From an uncultured Ignavibacteriota bacterium (lineage in GTDB: Bacteria; Bacteroidota; Ignavibacteria; UBA10030; UBA8401), in the NCBI GenBank assembly GCA_903884005.1, contig CAISDA010000059.1, positions 1-64,000 of the forward strand: a DNA stretch of 64,000 bases, in the 5' to 3' direction. The notes under the pieces are model-generated. The model made no database searches. It was not told the DNA's origin and saw only the letters and a program-made list of their open reading frames with translations. The first letter of the stretch is position 1; each line of letters starts with the position of its first letter. Position numbers and translations under genes: made by a program. Positions 16,627-26,705 of this stretch are shown one piece after another.

Positions 16627-17325
16627 ATGATCGACGCGCTCTTCACTTCTCTCTCTGATGCCATGTCCGGTCCGGTGTGGCTTATGGTGCTGGCATCGTT
16701 CGGATGGGGGATACTGTCCACCCTGCTGTCGCCGTGTCATCTCTCAAGCATTCCGCTGGTCGTCGGATACATCAGTTCACAGGGAATACTATCACGTGGA
16801 CGATCGGTACTGATCTCATTCGTTTTCGCGGTGGGGATATTGCTGACCATTGCACTCATCGGAATCGTGACTGCTTCCATGGGGCGATTAATGGGAGATG
16901 TCGGGTCCATCGGCAATTATCTGGTCGCGTCGATCTTTATTCTGGTCGGCGCGTATTTGCTCGACGTGCTGCACGTTGATTGGAATGTCTCCGCATTGAG
17001 GCGGACATCGCTGCAGGGATTGCCCGCTGCATTCATTCTGGGACTCCTGTTCGGCATCGCCTTAGGCCCGTGCACGTTCGCTTATATGGCCCCCGTGCTC
17101 GGAGTTGTTTTCCAGACATCGCAGACCAATTACCCGTTATCGATGGTACTGCTTCTTGCCTTCGGTATCGGTCATTGCTCGGTCATCGTTGCGGCGGGAA
17201 CGGTGACACAGACACTGCAGAAGTATCTTCATTGGAGCGATCAGTCACCGGCATTGCTCCGGGTCAAAAAAATCTGCGGTGTGTTGGTGATCCTCGGAGG
17301 AGTATACTTGCTGTATATTTCCTAG
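16627..17325 (+). CDS. CcdA-like transmembrane thiol electron carrier
   Basis: 232 residues, about six membrane helices, CcdA/DsbD-beta family. The two redox cysteines are in LLSPCHLSSIP (C37) and ALGPCTFAYMAP (C149), the expected symmetrical positions. It would carry electrons from a cytoplasmic thioredoxin across the membrane to the exported thioredoxin encoded one base upstream of its start codon. Last gene of the arsR-permease operon. A cytochrome maturation role is the alternative. Confidence 0.9.
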   Translation: MIDALFTSLSDAMSGPVWLMVLASFGWGILSTLLSPCHLSSIPLVVGYISSQGILSRGRSVLISFVFAVGILLTIALIGIVTASMGRLMGDVGSIGNYLVASIFILVGAYLLDVLHVDWNVSALRRTSLQGLPAAFILGLLFGIALGPCTFAYMAPVLGVVFQTSQTNYPLSMVLLLAFGIGHCSVIVAAGTVTQTLQKYLHWSDQSPALLRVKKICGVLVILGGVYLLYIS

Positions 17326-17447
17326 CGCGGCATCATTCGCATTCGCATGTGCGAACTTTCCGCGATCGACTGCCCCATCTTAAAAAACGCCTCATGGGGG
17401 AGTTTAACAGAGGCAGTGCGAATTATTTTACAGGTTAACGATTTTTT

Positions 17448-17475
17448 TTGTAGCGTGAGAGGAATATTTTATATA
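17448..17475 (+). promoter_or_regulatory. Possible promoter of the serine hydrolase gene
   Basis: TTGTAG (17448-17453) and TATATA (17470-17475) are 16 bases apart in an AT-rich gap, about 40 bases before the start codon. Confidence 0.45.
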
Positions 17476-17514
17476 CATTTAAGGGGGATTGAATCATAAA
17501 CTTCTTTAAGAGTG

Positions 17515-18660
17515 ATGGCAAACATATTCTATTTCGCATACATTCTTACCGCTCTTGTGTTCTCCAATCCGGATGAACCAGCCACGACGATACCCGTCAC
17601 CCCATTACATCAGGATGTACGCAATCAGGAACTGATTGCAGGCCGATTCGACTCCTTATTCACCGTTCTTGCGACTCGTCAGGGATTTAACGGCAACGTG
17701 CTCGTATCGCACAACGGCAAAGTGCTCTATAAAAACGCCTTCGGATATTCGGACCTGAAACGAAAAACCCCCCTGAATATCGAATCGGTCTTCCAGCTGG
17801 CTTCCGTGTCGAAACAATTCACGGCTGTGGCCATCATGAAGCTGCATGATGAGGGGAAGCTTGATTTCGGCGATCCGATACAAAAATTCTTTCCCGATTT
17901 TCCTTATGCCAATATCACGATCCGGCAATTGCTGGCGCACCGTTCCGGGCTCCCCAACTATATGTACTTTGCCGGAAAATATTGGAAGAACAAGCATGAG
18001 TTCCTGACAAATGACGGGATCATGAACATGCTCCTCACGTATACACCGGACCTCGAATTTACTCCCGATCAGCGCTACAAGTACAGCAATACTGGTTATG
18101 CCGTGCTGGCATCGGTCGTCGAAAAAATATCCGGACTTGCCTTCAGCGAATTCATGCGGCGGCATGTGTTCTCGCCGCTCGGAATGCAGAATACATTCGT
18201 CTTCAATCCGAAAACCGTCAATACGATCCACTATCAAACGACCGGATACAATAAAAACCGCTCCCTCGCACACGAAGATTTTTTAAGCGGCGTCGTGGGG
18301 GATAAGGGCATCTTTTCGACAGTTGAAGACATGTTCAAGTGGGATCAGGCCTTATACACAGAAAGCCTGGTGAAGCAAGCCACATTGAAAGAAGCGTTCA
18401 CTCCGTTGAGCTACGATAAAAAGCATGGCAGCGACTACGGCTACGGGTGGCGCATAGAGACAGTGGAGGACGGATCAACGGTGCTGTATCATGCCGGCTG
18501 GTGGAGAGGATATAATTCGTTGATCGTACGCCGTCTTGAAGATAAGACCTGCATCGTGGTGTTAAGCAACAAAGTCAACTGGAGTTTCAGAAACATCGGA
18601 CGCCTGATGGGCATTATCGATTCGTCGCGATTCGATGTGACGACCATGGGCGGCGACTGA
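17515..18660 (+). CDS. Serine hydrolase of the class C beta-lactamase/PBP4* family
   Basis: 381 residues from ATG 17515 (a GTG lies one codon upstream). A short hydrophobic N-terminus suggests export. The three penicillin-binding motifs are present: SVSK (SxxK nucleophile) within LASVSKQFTAVA, YSN in YKYSNTGYAV, and HAG in LYHAGWWRGY replacing KTG. HRSGLPNYM is also typical. Members act as D-Ala peptidases, esterases or beta-lactamases; the substrate cannot be read from the sequence. Monocistronic by context. Confidence 0.9.
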   Translation: MANIFYFAYILTALVFSNPDEPATTIPVTPLHQDVRNQELIAGRFDSLFTVLATRQGFNGNVLVSHNGKVLYKNAFGYSDLKRKTPLNIESVFQLASVSKQFTAVAIMKLHDEGKLDFGDPIQKFFPDFPYANITIRQLLAHRSGLPNYMYFAGKYWKNKHEFLTNDGIMNMLLTYTPDLEFTPDQRYKYSNTGYAVLASVVEKISGLAFSEFMRRHVFSPLGMQNTFVFNPKTVNTIHYQTTGYNKNRSLAHEDFLSGVVGDKGIFSTVEDMFKWDQALYTESLVKQATLKEAFTPLSYDKKHGSDYGYGWRIETVEDGSTVLYHAGWWRGYNSLIVRRLEDKTCIVVLSNKVNWSFRNIGRLMGIIDSSRFDVTTMGGD

Positions 18661-18797
18661 GCATATTGTTGACCGTCTGACCTTCCGCACCAGTTATCGC
18701 CTGCCCTGACATTTCAGCCGATCGCGGCACACAATTGTTCACCTTCCCCTTACGATGCGTTCAGCATGTGTGACTCTGCTGAGCGCCTGCGAATATA

Positions 18798-19835
18798 TTA
18801 CTGTGTGATCTTGTAGTTTTTCAGTCCCCAGTTCGTTTCGCGGGCAGTGACGGTGATGATTGTGTAGATCGGCACGGCCAGCACCATGCCGGTGACGCCG
18901 AGCACTTCGTTGCCGATGAGGATCACGAGGAACATGACAAGCGGGTGGATGCTCATGATCTTGCTGAACACGGCCGGCTGGATGAGGATCTGATCGATCT
19001 GCTGCACCACCACGGTCGAGATGATGATCGGGATGAGCATGTGCAGATCGCCGCACTGCATGATCGAAATCAGCACCACCGGGATCGCCCCGATGAACGG
19101 GCCGGCAAAGGGGATGATGTTCGTGATGCCTCCGATGAGTCCCAGGACGATCGCATAATTGATGCCGAGCACGCTGTACGAAATGATATAGACGATCCCG
19201 ACCAGGAGCGATTCGATGCAGGTGCCCCGGATGTATTTGCTGAGCTGTTCTTCGAGCGTGCGGATGACCTTGAGCGACATTTCAAAATATTTATTGGGCA
19301 CATTTTCTATGAATTTTTTCTGGAAGACATAGTAATCGTGCAGCAGGAAAAATCCGATGAACGGCACCACCAGAAGCGATGCCGCGAATCCGGCGGCGCT
19401 GGCGATGCTTGTCGCGGCCGTGTTGCCTGCGGCCATCACCAGTGTGTTAAATTTTGCGATCACATCGTCCGAGGTCACAAACGGCAGCTGCCGGGATACC
19501 GAGTCGCCGAGTTGGCGCAGCATTCTGGACAGATTTTGCGCGTCGAACGAGGCGGTGATCTGTGTGATCTGCGTAACGAGGATCGGATAGAGCGTGAAGA
19601 GGAGCCCGAAGGAGACGCTGCCGAACACAAGGTAGATCGCGAGAATGGAAACCGTCCGGGAGATGCCGAGGTTTTCGAATTTATCCACCACCGGCTTCAG
19701 TACCATCATCATCACAAACGAAAGGATGAGGATGAGAAAGAGATCGCTGAAAAATGAAAAGATCACGATCGGCGCCGTGATCGCGAATGTGACGAGAAAG
19801 ACTTTCCAGGCGCGTGAGGCGAAAAAATCATTCAT
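18798..19835 (-). CDS. AI-2E family transporter (TqsA/YdiK-like membrane protein)
   Basis: 345 residues from ATG 19835, the start that opens directly on MNDFFASRAWKVFL and the first helix. About eight membrane helices, with a long charged segment between. Family motifs are GLIGGITNIIPFAGPFIGAIP and VVQQIDQILIQPAVFSKIM (conserved NxxxQP-type region) and HPLVMFLVILIGNEVLG. Despite the name, few members are proven AI-2 exporters; some are Na+/H+ antiporters. It follows recX in the same direction. Confidence 0.9.
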   Translation of the reverse strand: MNDFFASRAWKVFLVTFAITAPIVIFSFFSDLFLILILSFVMMMVLKPVVDKFENLGISRTVSILAIYLVFGSVSFGLLFTLYPILVTQITQITASFDAQNLSRMLRQLGDSVSRQLPFVTSDDVIAKFNTLVMAAGNTAATSIASAAGFAASLLVVPFIGFFLLHDYYVFQKKFIENVPNKYFEMSLKVIRTLEEQLSKYIRGTCIESLLVGIVYIISYSVLGINYAIVLGLIGGITNIIPFAGPFIGAIPVVLISIMQCGDLHMLIPIIISTVVVQQIDQILIQPAVFSKIMSIHPLVMFLVILIGNEVLGVTGMVLAVPIYTIITVTARETNWGLKNYKITQ

Positions 19836-19900
19836 GGCGTTGTCTCGATGATGTTGTATGTGTGTGCGTGTGCACAATCAGCGAACCAGTCGAAGCGGCG

Positions 19901-20536
19901 CTACGGACACACTGCGCGTATGACTGTTTGAATCACGGAACTTGAAAAGCCTCTGCGGGCGAGATTGTCGTAGAGACGCTGTTTAATTGCGTCCTCGTCC
20001 AACTGCTTTCGTGATGTTGAATACCGGGTGAAGAGCTTCTGTGCCGTTGCGAGCGCGGCTTCCGCGTCCGATTCGGGGGTGATCTGCTCGGCAATGACCG
20101 CATCGATGATCGCCCGGTCGATGCCCCGCTGCATCAATTTCTGCTGCAGCGCCCGCGCTCCGAGCGGTTTTCGCCGCTGCGTGTCGCGGCAGTACATGCG
20201 GGCAAATTCGGCGTCGTCCAGAAGCTTGTTCTTTTCTAAAAACACGAGGCCGATCTCGATTTCCTCGTCCGCATACTCTTTTTTCCGAAGATAATCGACC
20301 ACTTCTTTTCGGGTCCGCGGCCTGTACGACCGGTAGCGCAGCGCCGCATTCTTCACATCGTTGGCTGCCTCGTCCTGTGTGATTGCGGCGATCGTGCGTT
20401 CATCGATCTCTTCGCCGATGAACAACGCATACTTCACATACGTCATCTCGCTCACGCCAAATGCAAACGCGCCATTCAGAAAGACTGAGCGGCGCGATGC
20501 ATTGCGTTTTTGAATGTGTATGTCCGTGATGCGCAT
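19901..20536 (-). CDS. recX: RecX regulatory protein
   Basis: 211 residues from ATG 20536, preceded by GAAGGAA at good spacing. Three-helix RecX repeats are visible (RPRTRKEVVDYLRKKEYADEE, LLDDAEFARMYCRDTQRRKPLG, LYDNLARRGFSSSVIQTVI). RecX binds the RecA filament and limits its activity. Directly downstream of recA (20-base gap), the classical order. Confidence 0.92.
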   Translation of the reverse strand: MRITDIHIQKRNASRRSVFLNGAFAFGVSEMTYVKYALFIGEEIDERTIAAITQDEAANDVKNAALRYRSYRPRTRKEVVDYLRKKEYADEEIEIGLVFLEKNKLLDDAEFARMYCRDTQRRKPLGARALQQKLMQRGIDRAIIDAVIAEQITPESDAEAALATAQKLFTRYSTSRKQLDEDAIKQRLYDNLARRGFSSSVIQTVIRAVCP

Positions 20537-20555
20537 ACGAGTGATTCCTTCGCCG

Positions 20556-21641
20556 CTACCGGCCGCGTTTCGACGATTCCGGCTTCGGCTGCGCCACTCC
20601 CGGCGCCGAGCTGTCCTTGTCGCCATTGTCCGGGGCGTCATCCTGAATCACGCCCAATTTTTTACGCACGGCAAGCAGCACTTCTTCGTAGATCGTTGTC
20701 GACGACGCGAGATACGCCTTCACCGCGTCTCTGCCCTGGCCGATGCGCTCGCTGTTGTACGAGAACCACGACCCGCTTTTTTGAATGATCTCTTTTTCGA
20801 CTGCGACGTCGATGAGATCCCCGATCTTCGAGATGCCTTCGTTGTAGAGGATATCGAACAGGGCTTCGCGGAACGGCGGCGCCACCTTGTTTTTGACGAC
20901 CTTCACCTTCGTGCGGTTGCCGATGATGTTTGTGCCGTCCTTGATCGCCTCGATGCGGCGGACATCCATCCGGACCGACGCGTAAAATTTCAGCGCGTTG
21001 CCACCTGTGGTCGTTTCGGGATTGCCGAACATGACCCCGATTTTCATACGCAACTGGTTGGTGAAGATCACGGTGGTCTTGCTCTTACTGATCGCGCCCG
21101 TCAATTTACGAAGTGCCTGCGACATCAACCGGGCTTGGACGCCCATGGTTGCGTCGCCCATGTCTCCCTCGATCTCAGCGCGCGGCGTCAGGGCGGCAAC
21201 GGAGTCGACGACGATGACATCGAGCGCGCCTGAACGGACGAGCGTTTCGACGATTTCCAAACCCTGTTCTCCGTATTCCGGTTGCGAGAGGAGGAGGTTG
21301 TTCACGTCGACGCCGAGACGCTTCGCATACTGCATATCGAGTGCGTGTTCGGCATCGATGAAGGCGGCAATGCCGCCCGTCTTTTGCGCTTCGGCGATGA
21401 TATGCAAACAGAGAGTCGTCTTGCCGGAGGATTCCGGTCCGTAAATTTCAACGACTCGGCCGCGGGGAACCCCGCCGACGCCGAGAGCGGCATCCAGCGA
21501 AATCGAACCGGTGGAAATCGCGTCGATCTTCATGATGGGGCCTTCGCCCAATTTCATGATCGAGCCTTTTCCGTATTCTTTTTCAATACTGTCGATGGCA
21601 CTTTTGAGTGCCACAAGCTTTGCATCTTTTTCATCAGCCAT
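20556..21641 (-). CDS. recA: Recombinase RecA
   Basis: 361 residues from ATG 21641, with AGGAG upstream. Walker A GPESSGKT (68-75), Walker [11 protein letters not shown], the L2 loop region [20 protein letters not shown] and the C-terminal acidic tail are all present. It drives strand exchange in homologous recombination and, where LexA exists, SOS induction. I see no SOS-box-like palindrome in its upstream region. Between cinA and recX on the minus strand. Confidence 0.98.
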   Translation of the reverse strand: MADEKDAKLVALKSAIDSIEKEYGKGSIMKLGEGPIMKIDAISTGSISLDAALGVGGVPRGRVVEIYGPESSGKTTLCLHIIAEAQKTGGIAAFIDAEHALDMQYAKRLGVDVNNLLLSQPEYGEQGLEIVETLVRSGALDVIVVDSVAALTPRAEIEGDMGDATMGVQARLMSQALRKLTGAISKSKTTVIFTNQLRMKIGVMFGNPETTTGGNALKFYASVRMDVRRIEAIKDGTNIIGNRTKVKVVKNKVAPPFREALFDILYNEGISKIGDLIDVAVEKEIIQKSGSWFSYNSERIGQGRDAVKAYLASSTTIYEEVLLAVRKKLGVIQDDAPDNGDKDSSAPGVAQPKPESSKRGR

Positions 21642-21904
21642 CTTTTCTCCTCTGGTCGTCTGTGGAATTACCGTATGTGTAGCAAAATTCGATCTGTGTG
21701 TGCAGCACCGCTGCCGAGCCATCGTGCCGCAGCGTGAAAAAAAAATACTCTTTTCGGGCGTTGGAATCAAGCGACGAATCACATCAACGATACATTCGAT
21801 GGCGGCCGAAGACATTCCCCGCTGCGGCCCGGACCATCATTCATGGATCAGTTCGGCCTCCCTGGTAACTCGCACCGAAAAACTTGCACCGCTTCGCTCG
21901 AGCG

Positions 21905-21923
21905 GGCGAGATACCATCTCGCC
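21905..21923. repeat. Palindromic intergenic repeat (GGCGAGAT-N3-ATCTCGCC)
   Basis: A perfect 8-bp inverted repeat in the 365-base recA-cinA gap. The same core recurs twice between hisH and hisA (58093-58172), so it is a dispersed REP-like element. Nothing else is recognised in this gap apart from an unassigned recA promoter. Confidence 0.75.
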
Positions 21924-22006
21924 CTCCATGCGCACCAATGCCACGGAAGCGAATTACTTCGGGAAAAAAATATATTGCAGTCGCATGTATTGCGCTCGTT
22001 ATCGCC

Positions 22007-23269
<1,263 letters not shown>

Positions 23270-23334
23270 TGGGAGCGCTGCTTCGTCCATTTCTTTAACA
23301 ATGCGATGATCCTGCCTGCATTCACGTCAGGCTC

Positions 23335-23364
23335 TTGATATAATTACATGACATGTACTATATG
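23335..23364 (+). promoter_or_regulatory. Possible promoter with palindrome in its spacer
   Basis: TTGATA (23335-23340) and TATATG (23359-23364) are 18 bases apart. Between them lies TACATG-A-CATGTA (23345-23357), a perfect 13-base palindrome well placed to bind a repressor. It could serve the plus-strand gene at 23482 or, in reverse, cinA. Confidence 0.4.
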
Positions 23365-23481
23365 AAAAGATTAGGCAAGTTGCAAGACGACATTCCTACT
23401 TGTCTCTGCGTGTTTTTCTTGTGCCGTCTGTTGCTTTTGTGGCGGCGTCTGAGTATTTTCTTTCAATAATGGGGAAAGTTT

Positions 23482-24012
23482 ATGGCAGGGTTATCACGGG
23501 ATGATATTCGGCAGCGTTTCGCTTCTTCGACCACCTTCAATGAGATCTTCGATGCGTTCGAATCGGCGATCTCGCAGAAGATCGATGACGTCGAATTGTA
23601 CCGCGTTCTTTTCTGGAACGATTCGCTGGGCCCCGATGAGATCATGCTTTTCGGTGAAAAGCTTGCGAAGGATTTTCCGCACATTGCCTACGATGTCTAC
23701 ATGTGGCTGGCAAATGTGTTCGAGCTTCTTTTTTCCTCCCGCGATAATTTTGAGCAGGCGCTTGCGTATTATGAAAAAGCGGCGGCCGTCCGGCCGTCCG
23801 AGCCCGATCCCTATCTCGACGCGTGCGATTGCTATAATCCCGATCTGAATATACCGCCCATCTCGTCACTGATCGAGTTTCTCAAGATCGGTTTGGAATG
23901 CGTCAACAATAGAAAAAGCCTGTGCAACCGCCTTGCAAACCTGTATCATATCTCCGGCGATGAGGACCTTGCCGCGTATTACCGCCTGAAGGCGGACGAG
24001 GCGGGAGAATAG
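23482..24012 (+). CDS. TPR-like hypothetical protein
   Basis: 176 residues, soluble, all helical. FEQALAYYEKAAAVRPSEPDPYLDACDCY is TPR-like, and LCNRLANLYHISGDEDLAAYYRLKADE looks like a second TPR unit, so a protein-interaction role is likely. GGGGAAAG precedes the start. The EamA gene follows 8 bases after its stop and trmH-like after that, forming a three-gene unit. Confidence 0.8.
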   Translation: MAGLSRDDIRQRFASSTTFNEIFDAFESAISQKIDDVELYRVLFWNDSLGPDEIMLFGEKLAKDFPHIAYDVYMWLANVFELLFSSRDNFEQALAYYEKAAAVRPSEPDPYLDACDCYNPDLNIPPISSLIEFLKIGLECVNNRKSLCNRLANLYHISGDEDLAAYYRLKADEAGE

Positions 24013-24020
24013 CACAGGAC

Positions 24021-24923
24021 ATGAAGCAGTACACCGGATATGTGTGGATCGCCGCCGCGGCATCGTTGTGGGGAATCGCCGCCACAGTCGTAAAATTTCT
24101 TTTCAATAATCAGTACGACCCGCTGATCATCGTGCAGACACGGGTCACGATCGCCTGCGTCGCCCTCGTCCTCTTTTTTCTTCTGCGCAACCGTTCGCTG
24201 CTCCGTGTGGAACTCAGGGACATTCCGAAATTTTTCTTCGTCGGCATCTGCGGCGTGGCGGGCTCGAATTATTTCTACTATTTCGCGATCAAAGAATCGA
24301 ACGTGGCAACGTCGATCCTCCTGCAATATACCGCCCCGATCCTTGTCGCGATCTATGCGGCGCTTTTCCAGCACGAGCGTTTTACGCTCTCAAAATTTTT
24401 CGCGCTCCTTTTGGCGACGCTGGGTATTTTTTTGGCGGTAGGGGCGTACGATGCGGGCATTCTGCGGAGCAATCTGAAAGGCGTGATCTTCGCGCTCATC
24501 GCTGCGGTCACATTCGCGATCTTCAACATTGCGGGCAAGCCGCTCACGCGGAAGTACAACGTCTGGACCGCACTCACCTATGTGCTCGCCGGAGCGTCCA
24601 TATTCTGGCTTTTCGTCAATCCGCCGTCGACGGTCGTGCGTGCGGGCTATTCTGGAAACGACTGGATGGTCTTCACGTTCATTTCGGCGATATCGATCCT
24701 GATACCATACGGATGTTATTTCCTGGGCCTTCAGAAGATCCAGGCGAGCAGGGCCATCATCACCAGCATGCTCGAACCGGTCGTGGCGATCATTTCGGAA
24801 TTTTTGTTTCTCAACGGGCACATGAGCGCCCTGCAATTTTTCGGAGCCGCCCTGGTGCTGGGGGCGATCATGATGCTCCAGGTGAACTCGTCGGACGCGC
24901 TCCCGTCCATCGCACAAGAATAA
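24021..24923 (+). CDS. EamA/DMT family permease
   Basis: 300 residues with ten predicted membrane helices in two EamA repeats (about 8-135 and 150-288). Typical signatures are ASLWGIAATVVKFL, NYFYYFAIKESNVATSILLQYTAP and SRAIITSMLEPVVAIISEFLFLNG. This family exports or imports amino acids, nucleosides and other metabolites; the substrate is not predictable. It sits between the TPR gene and the rRNA/tRNA methylase gene with gaps of 8 and 4 bases. Confidence 0.9.
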   Translation: MKQYTGYVWIAAAASLWGIAATVVKFLFNNQYDPLIIVQTRVTIACVALVLFFLLRNRSLLRVELRDIPKFFFVGICGVAGSNYFYYFAIKESNVATSILLQYTAPILVAIYAALFQHERFTLSKFFALLLATLGIFLAVGAYDAGILRSNLKGVIFALIAAVTFAIFNIAGKPLTRKYNVWTALTYVLAGASIFWLFVNPPSTVVRAGYSGNDWMVFTFISAISILIPYGCYFLGLQKIQASRAIITSMLEPVVAIISEFLFLNGHMSALQFFGAALVLGAIMMLQVNSSDALPSIAQE

Positions 24924-24927
24924 TCCT

Positions 24928-25509
24928 ATGAAATCAGAAGCGCGCCGCAATAAAATTCTCAGGGTGCTTTCGCAGCGTCAACCCGACGCGACGATCGTCA
25001 TGGAAAACATACACGATCCCCACAATGTCAGCGCCATCTTCCGTTCGGCCGATGCCGTCGGTATTCCCGAAGTGCAGCTTATTTATACGAACACCGATTT
25101 CCCGAGGATAGGGAAGAAGAGCTCGTCGAGCGCGAACAAGTGGGTGACCAAGCGCCCCTTCTCGTCGGTGAAAGAGTGCTACGATGCGCTGCACGGTGAA
25201 GGCTATCGCATCTATGCGACCAGGCTCGATGCCAACGCGAAGGCGCTGTACGACGTCGATTTTACGCAAAAGATTGCGATCGTCCTGGGCAACGAACATG
25301 CGGGCGTCTCTGACGAGGCGGCGCTTCTTGCCGACGGCACGATCATGATCCCGATGATGGGGATGATTCAAAGCCTGAATGTGTCGGTGGCGGCGGCCGT
25401 CACGCTCTACGAGATGCTGCGCCAGCGCCTGGCAGCAGGGCGGTACGGCACGCCCGGCTATGCGAAGGACGACTTCGATGCGATCCATGCAGAGTGGCTG
25501 GATAAATAG
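24928..25509 (+). CDS. trmH: TrmH/SpoU family RNA 2'-O-methyltransferase
   Basis: 193 residues. The three SPOUT motifs are present: NIHDPHNVSAIFRSADAVGI (motif 1, with the catalytic Arg), IVLGNEHAGVS (motif 2) and IPMMGMIQSLNVSVAAAVTLYE (motif 3, knot). The short length without an N-terminal extension fits TrmH, which methylates the ribose of G18 in tRNA; other SpoU targets are possible. Confidence 0.88.
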   Translation: MKSEARRNKILRVLSQRQPDATIVMENIHDPHNVSAIFRSADAVGIPEVQLIYTNTDFPRIGKKSSSSANKWVTKRPFSSVKECYDALHGEGYRIYATRLDANAKALYDVDFTQKIAIVLGNEHAGVSDEAALLADGTIMIPMMGMIQSLNVSVAAAVTLYEMLRQRLAAGRYGTPGYAKDDFDAIHAEWLDK

Positions 25510-25524
25510 ACTGACGGTGATGAG

Positions 25525-25708
25525 GAACGCTGCAGGCTGTATCGCGGCGCGCTCTGCGCGGGGCGATAATGAACGCCGCAAGGAGTATCGCGGCACGCTC
25601 TGCGCGGGGCGATAATGAACGCCGCAAGGAGTATCGCGGCACGCTCTGCGCGGGGCGATAATGAACGCCGCAAGGAGTATCGCGGCGCGCTTTGCGCGGG
25701 ATGATGAT
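25525..25708. repeat. Tandem array of four 46-bp GC-rich repeats
   Basis: Copies start at 25525, 25571, 25617 and 25663. Copies 2 and 3 look identical; copies 1 and 4 carry substitutions. There are no spacers, so it is not a CRISPR array. Arms such as GCGGC/GCCGC can pair within and between units, giving structured RNA or DNA. It fills the gap between the convergent trmH-like and brkB-like genes. Confidence 0.92.
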
Positions 25709-25751
25709 GAGCTTGTGCGGACATGACGGTGCAACCCCTGCCTTGGCACTG

Positions 25752-26705
25752 TCAGGGGCGGTGCCCCTCTTTCGAAATTTTCGCCGGCGCGATGTCGGCC
25801 TTGGGTTTGCTGCCCTTGAAGGCGCCTCGCTTGCGTTCGCTGTAGATGTGTCCCGCCATTCCTCCCACCACAAAAATAATGCTGATCGTATAGATCCATA
25901 CCATTGCCGCAAGCATGAATGCATACGCTCCGTAGACCTTGCTGAACGGCTGAAAGCGGAAGAGATACCACGTAAAGGTTCGGTTGGATATTTCCCATAA
26001 GAGTGCTGCGGTCATCGCAGCGATGAATGATCCTTTGTGCGTTGTCTGGTAGGACGGGATAAATTGGTACAGAAAATACAGCATGAAGACTGAAAATGCC
26101 AGCATGCCCACGTTCGCAAGGATGGCCGGAAGCGCCGGGATCGGCGAGTGAGTCGATGCCGACGCAATAAACCGCGTCAGCGGATACGCCTGCGCCGCGA
26201 CGCCCACAAGGACGAATAACACGCCGAGTGCGAAGACGATGATGATGTCCTTCACCTGCGAATGGAGCAGATCGGTGGGGGCCGGTTCTCCAACCGCCTT
26301 ATGCAGGGCCGAGCGCAGGGCGCTGAACAACTGCGTCGCCGTATAGAGCAGCAGCACCACGCCCACCATTCCCATCGACGAGCGGTTCGCCATGAGATCG
26401 CCCACGATCGTGATCACGACATTCTTCATCGTCTTCTGATACGGCTGGGGCGGGATCACCGTGTCCAAAAATTGGCCCACATCCCTCATCGTCACGTCAT
26501 ACGAGAGCAGCATGGTGCCGATGATCGACAGCAGCACAAGGATCAGGGGAATGAAACACAGCAGGATGTTGAACGCGATCGCCGACGACAGGAAGGGGAC
26601 TTCGTGCCTGAAAAAATTCTTACCGATGCTGCGGATGTAAAATTTCAGGGCCGCGCCGCGCCGGGCTGCAGAAAACCATAATACTCCCAATGTGATTCGA
26701 TTCAT
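25752..26705 (-). CDS. YihY/BrkB family membrane protein
   Basis: 317 residues from ATG 26705. About six membrane helices; the family motifs SSAIAFNILLCFIPLILVLLS, LLYTATQLFSALRSALHKA and GAYAFMLAAMVWIYTISIIFVVGG are clear. Once misnamed ribonuclease BN, the family is now regarded as an inner-membrane protein of uncertain role. Its start overlaps the stop of the upstream DUF4013-like gene by four bases (ATGA), showing translational coupling. Confidence 0.9.
   Translation of the reverse strand: MNRITLGVLWFSAARRGAALKFYIRSIGKNFFRHEVPFLSSAIAFNILLCFIPLILVLLSIIGTMLLSYDVTMRDVGQFLDTVIPPQPYQKTMKNVVITIVGDLMANRSSMGMVGVVLLLYTATQLFSALRSALHKAVGEPAPTDLLHSQVKDIIIVFALGVLFVLVGVAAQAYPLTRFIASASTHSPIPALPAILANVGMLAFSVFMLYFLYQFIPSYQTTHKGSFIAAMTAALLWEISNRTFTWYLFRFQPFSKVYGAYAFMLAAMVWIYTISIIFVVGGMAGHIYSERKRGAFKGSKPKADIAPAKISKEGHRP

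Noticed and set aside
25525..25708. CRISPR array
   Set aside because: The 46-bp units are directly adjacent with no variable spacers and no cas genes nearby.
25400..25998. Antisense frame across the trmH end and the 46-bp array
   Set aside because: It is open only because the 46-bp unit repeats translate into a low-complexity pattern; it overlaps two real genes.
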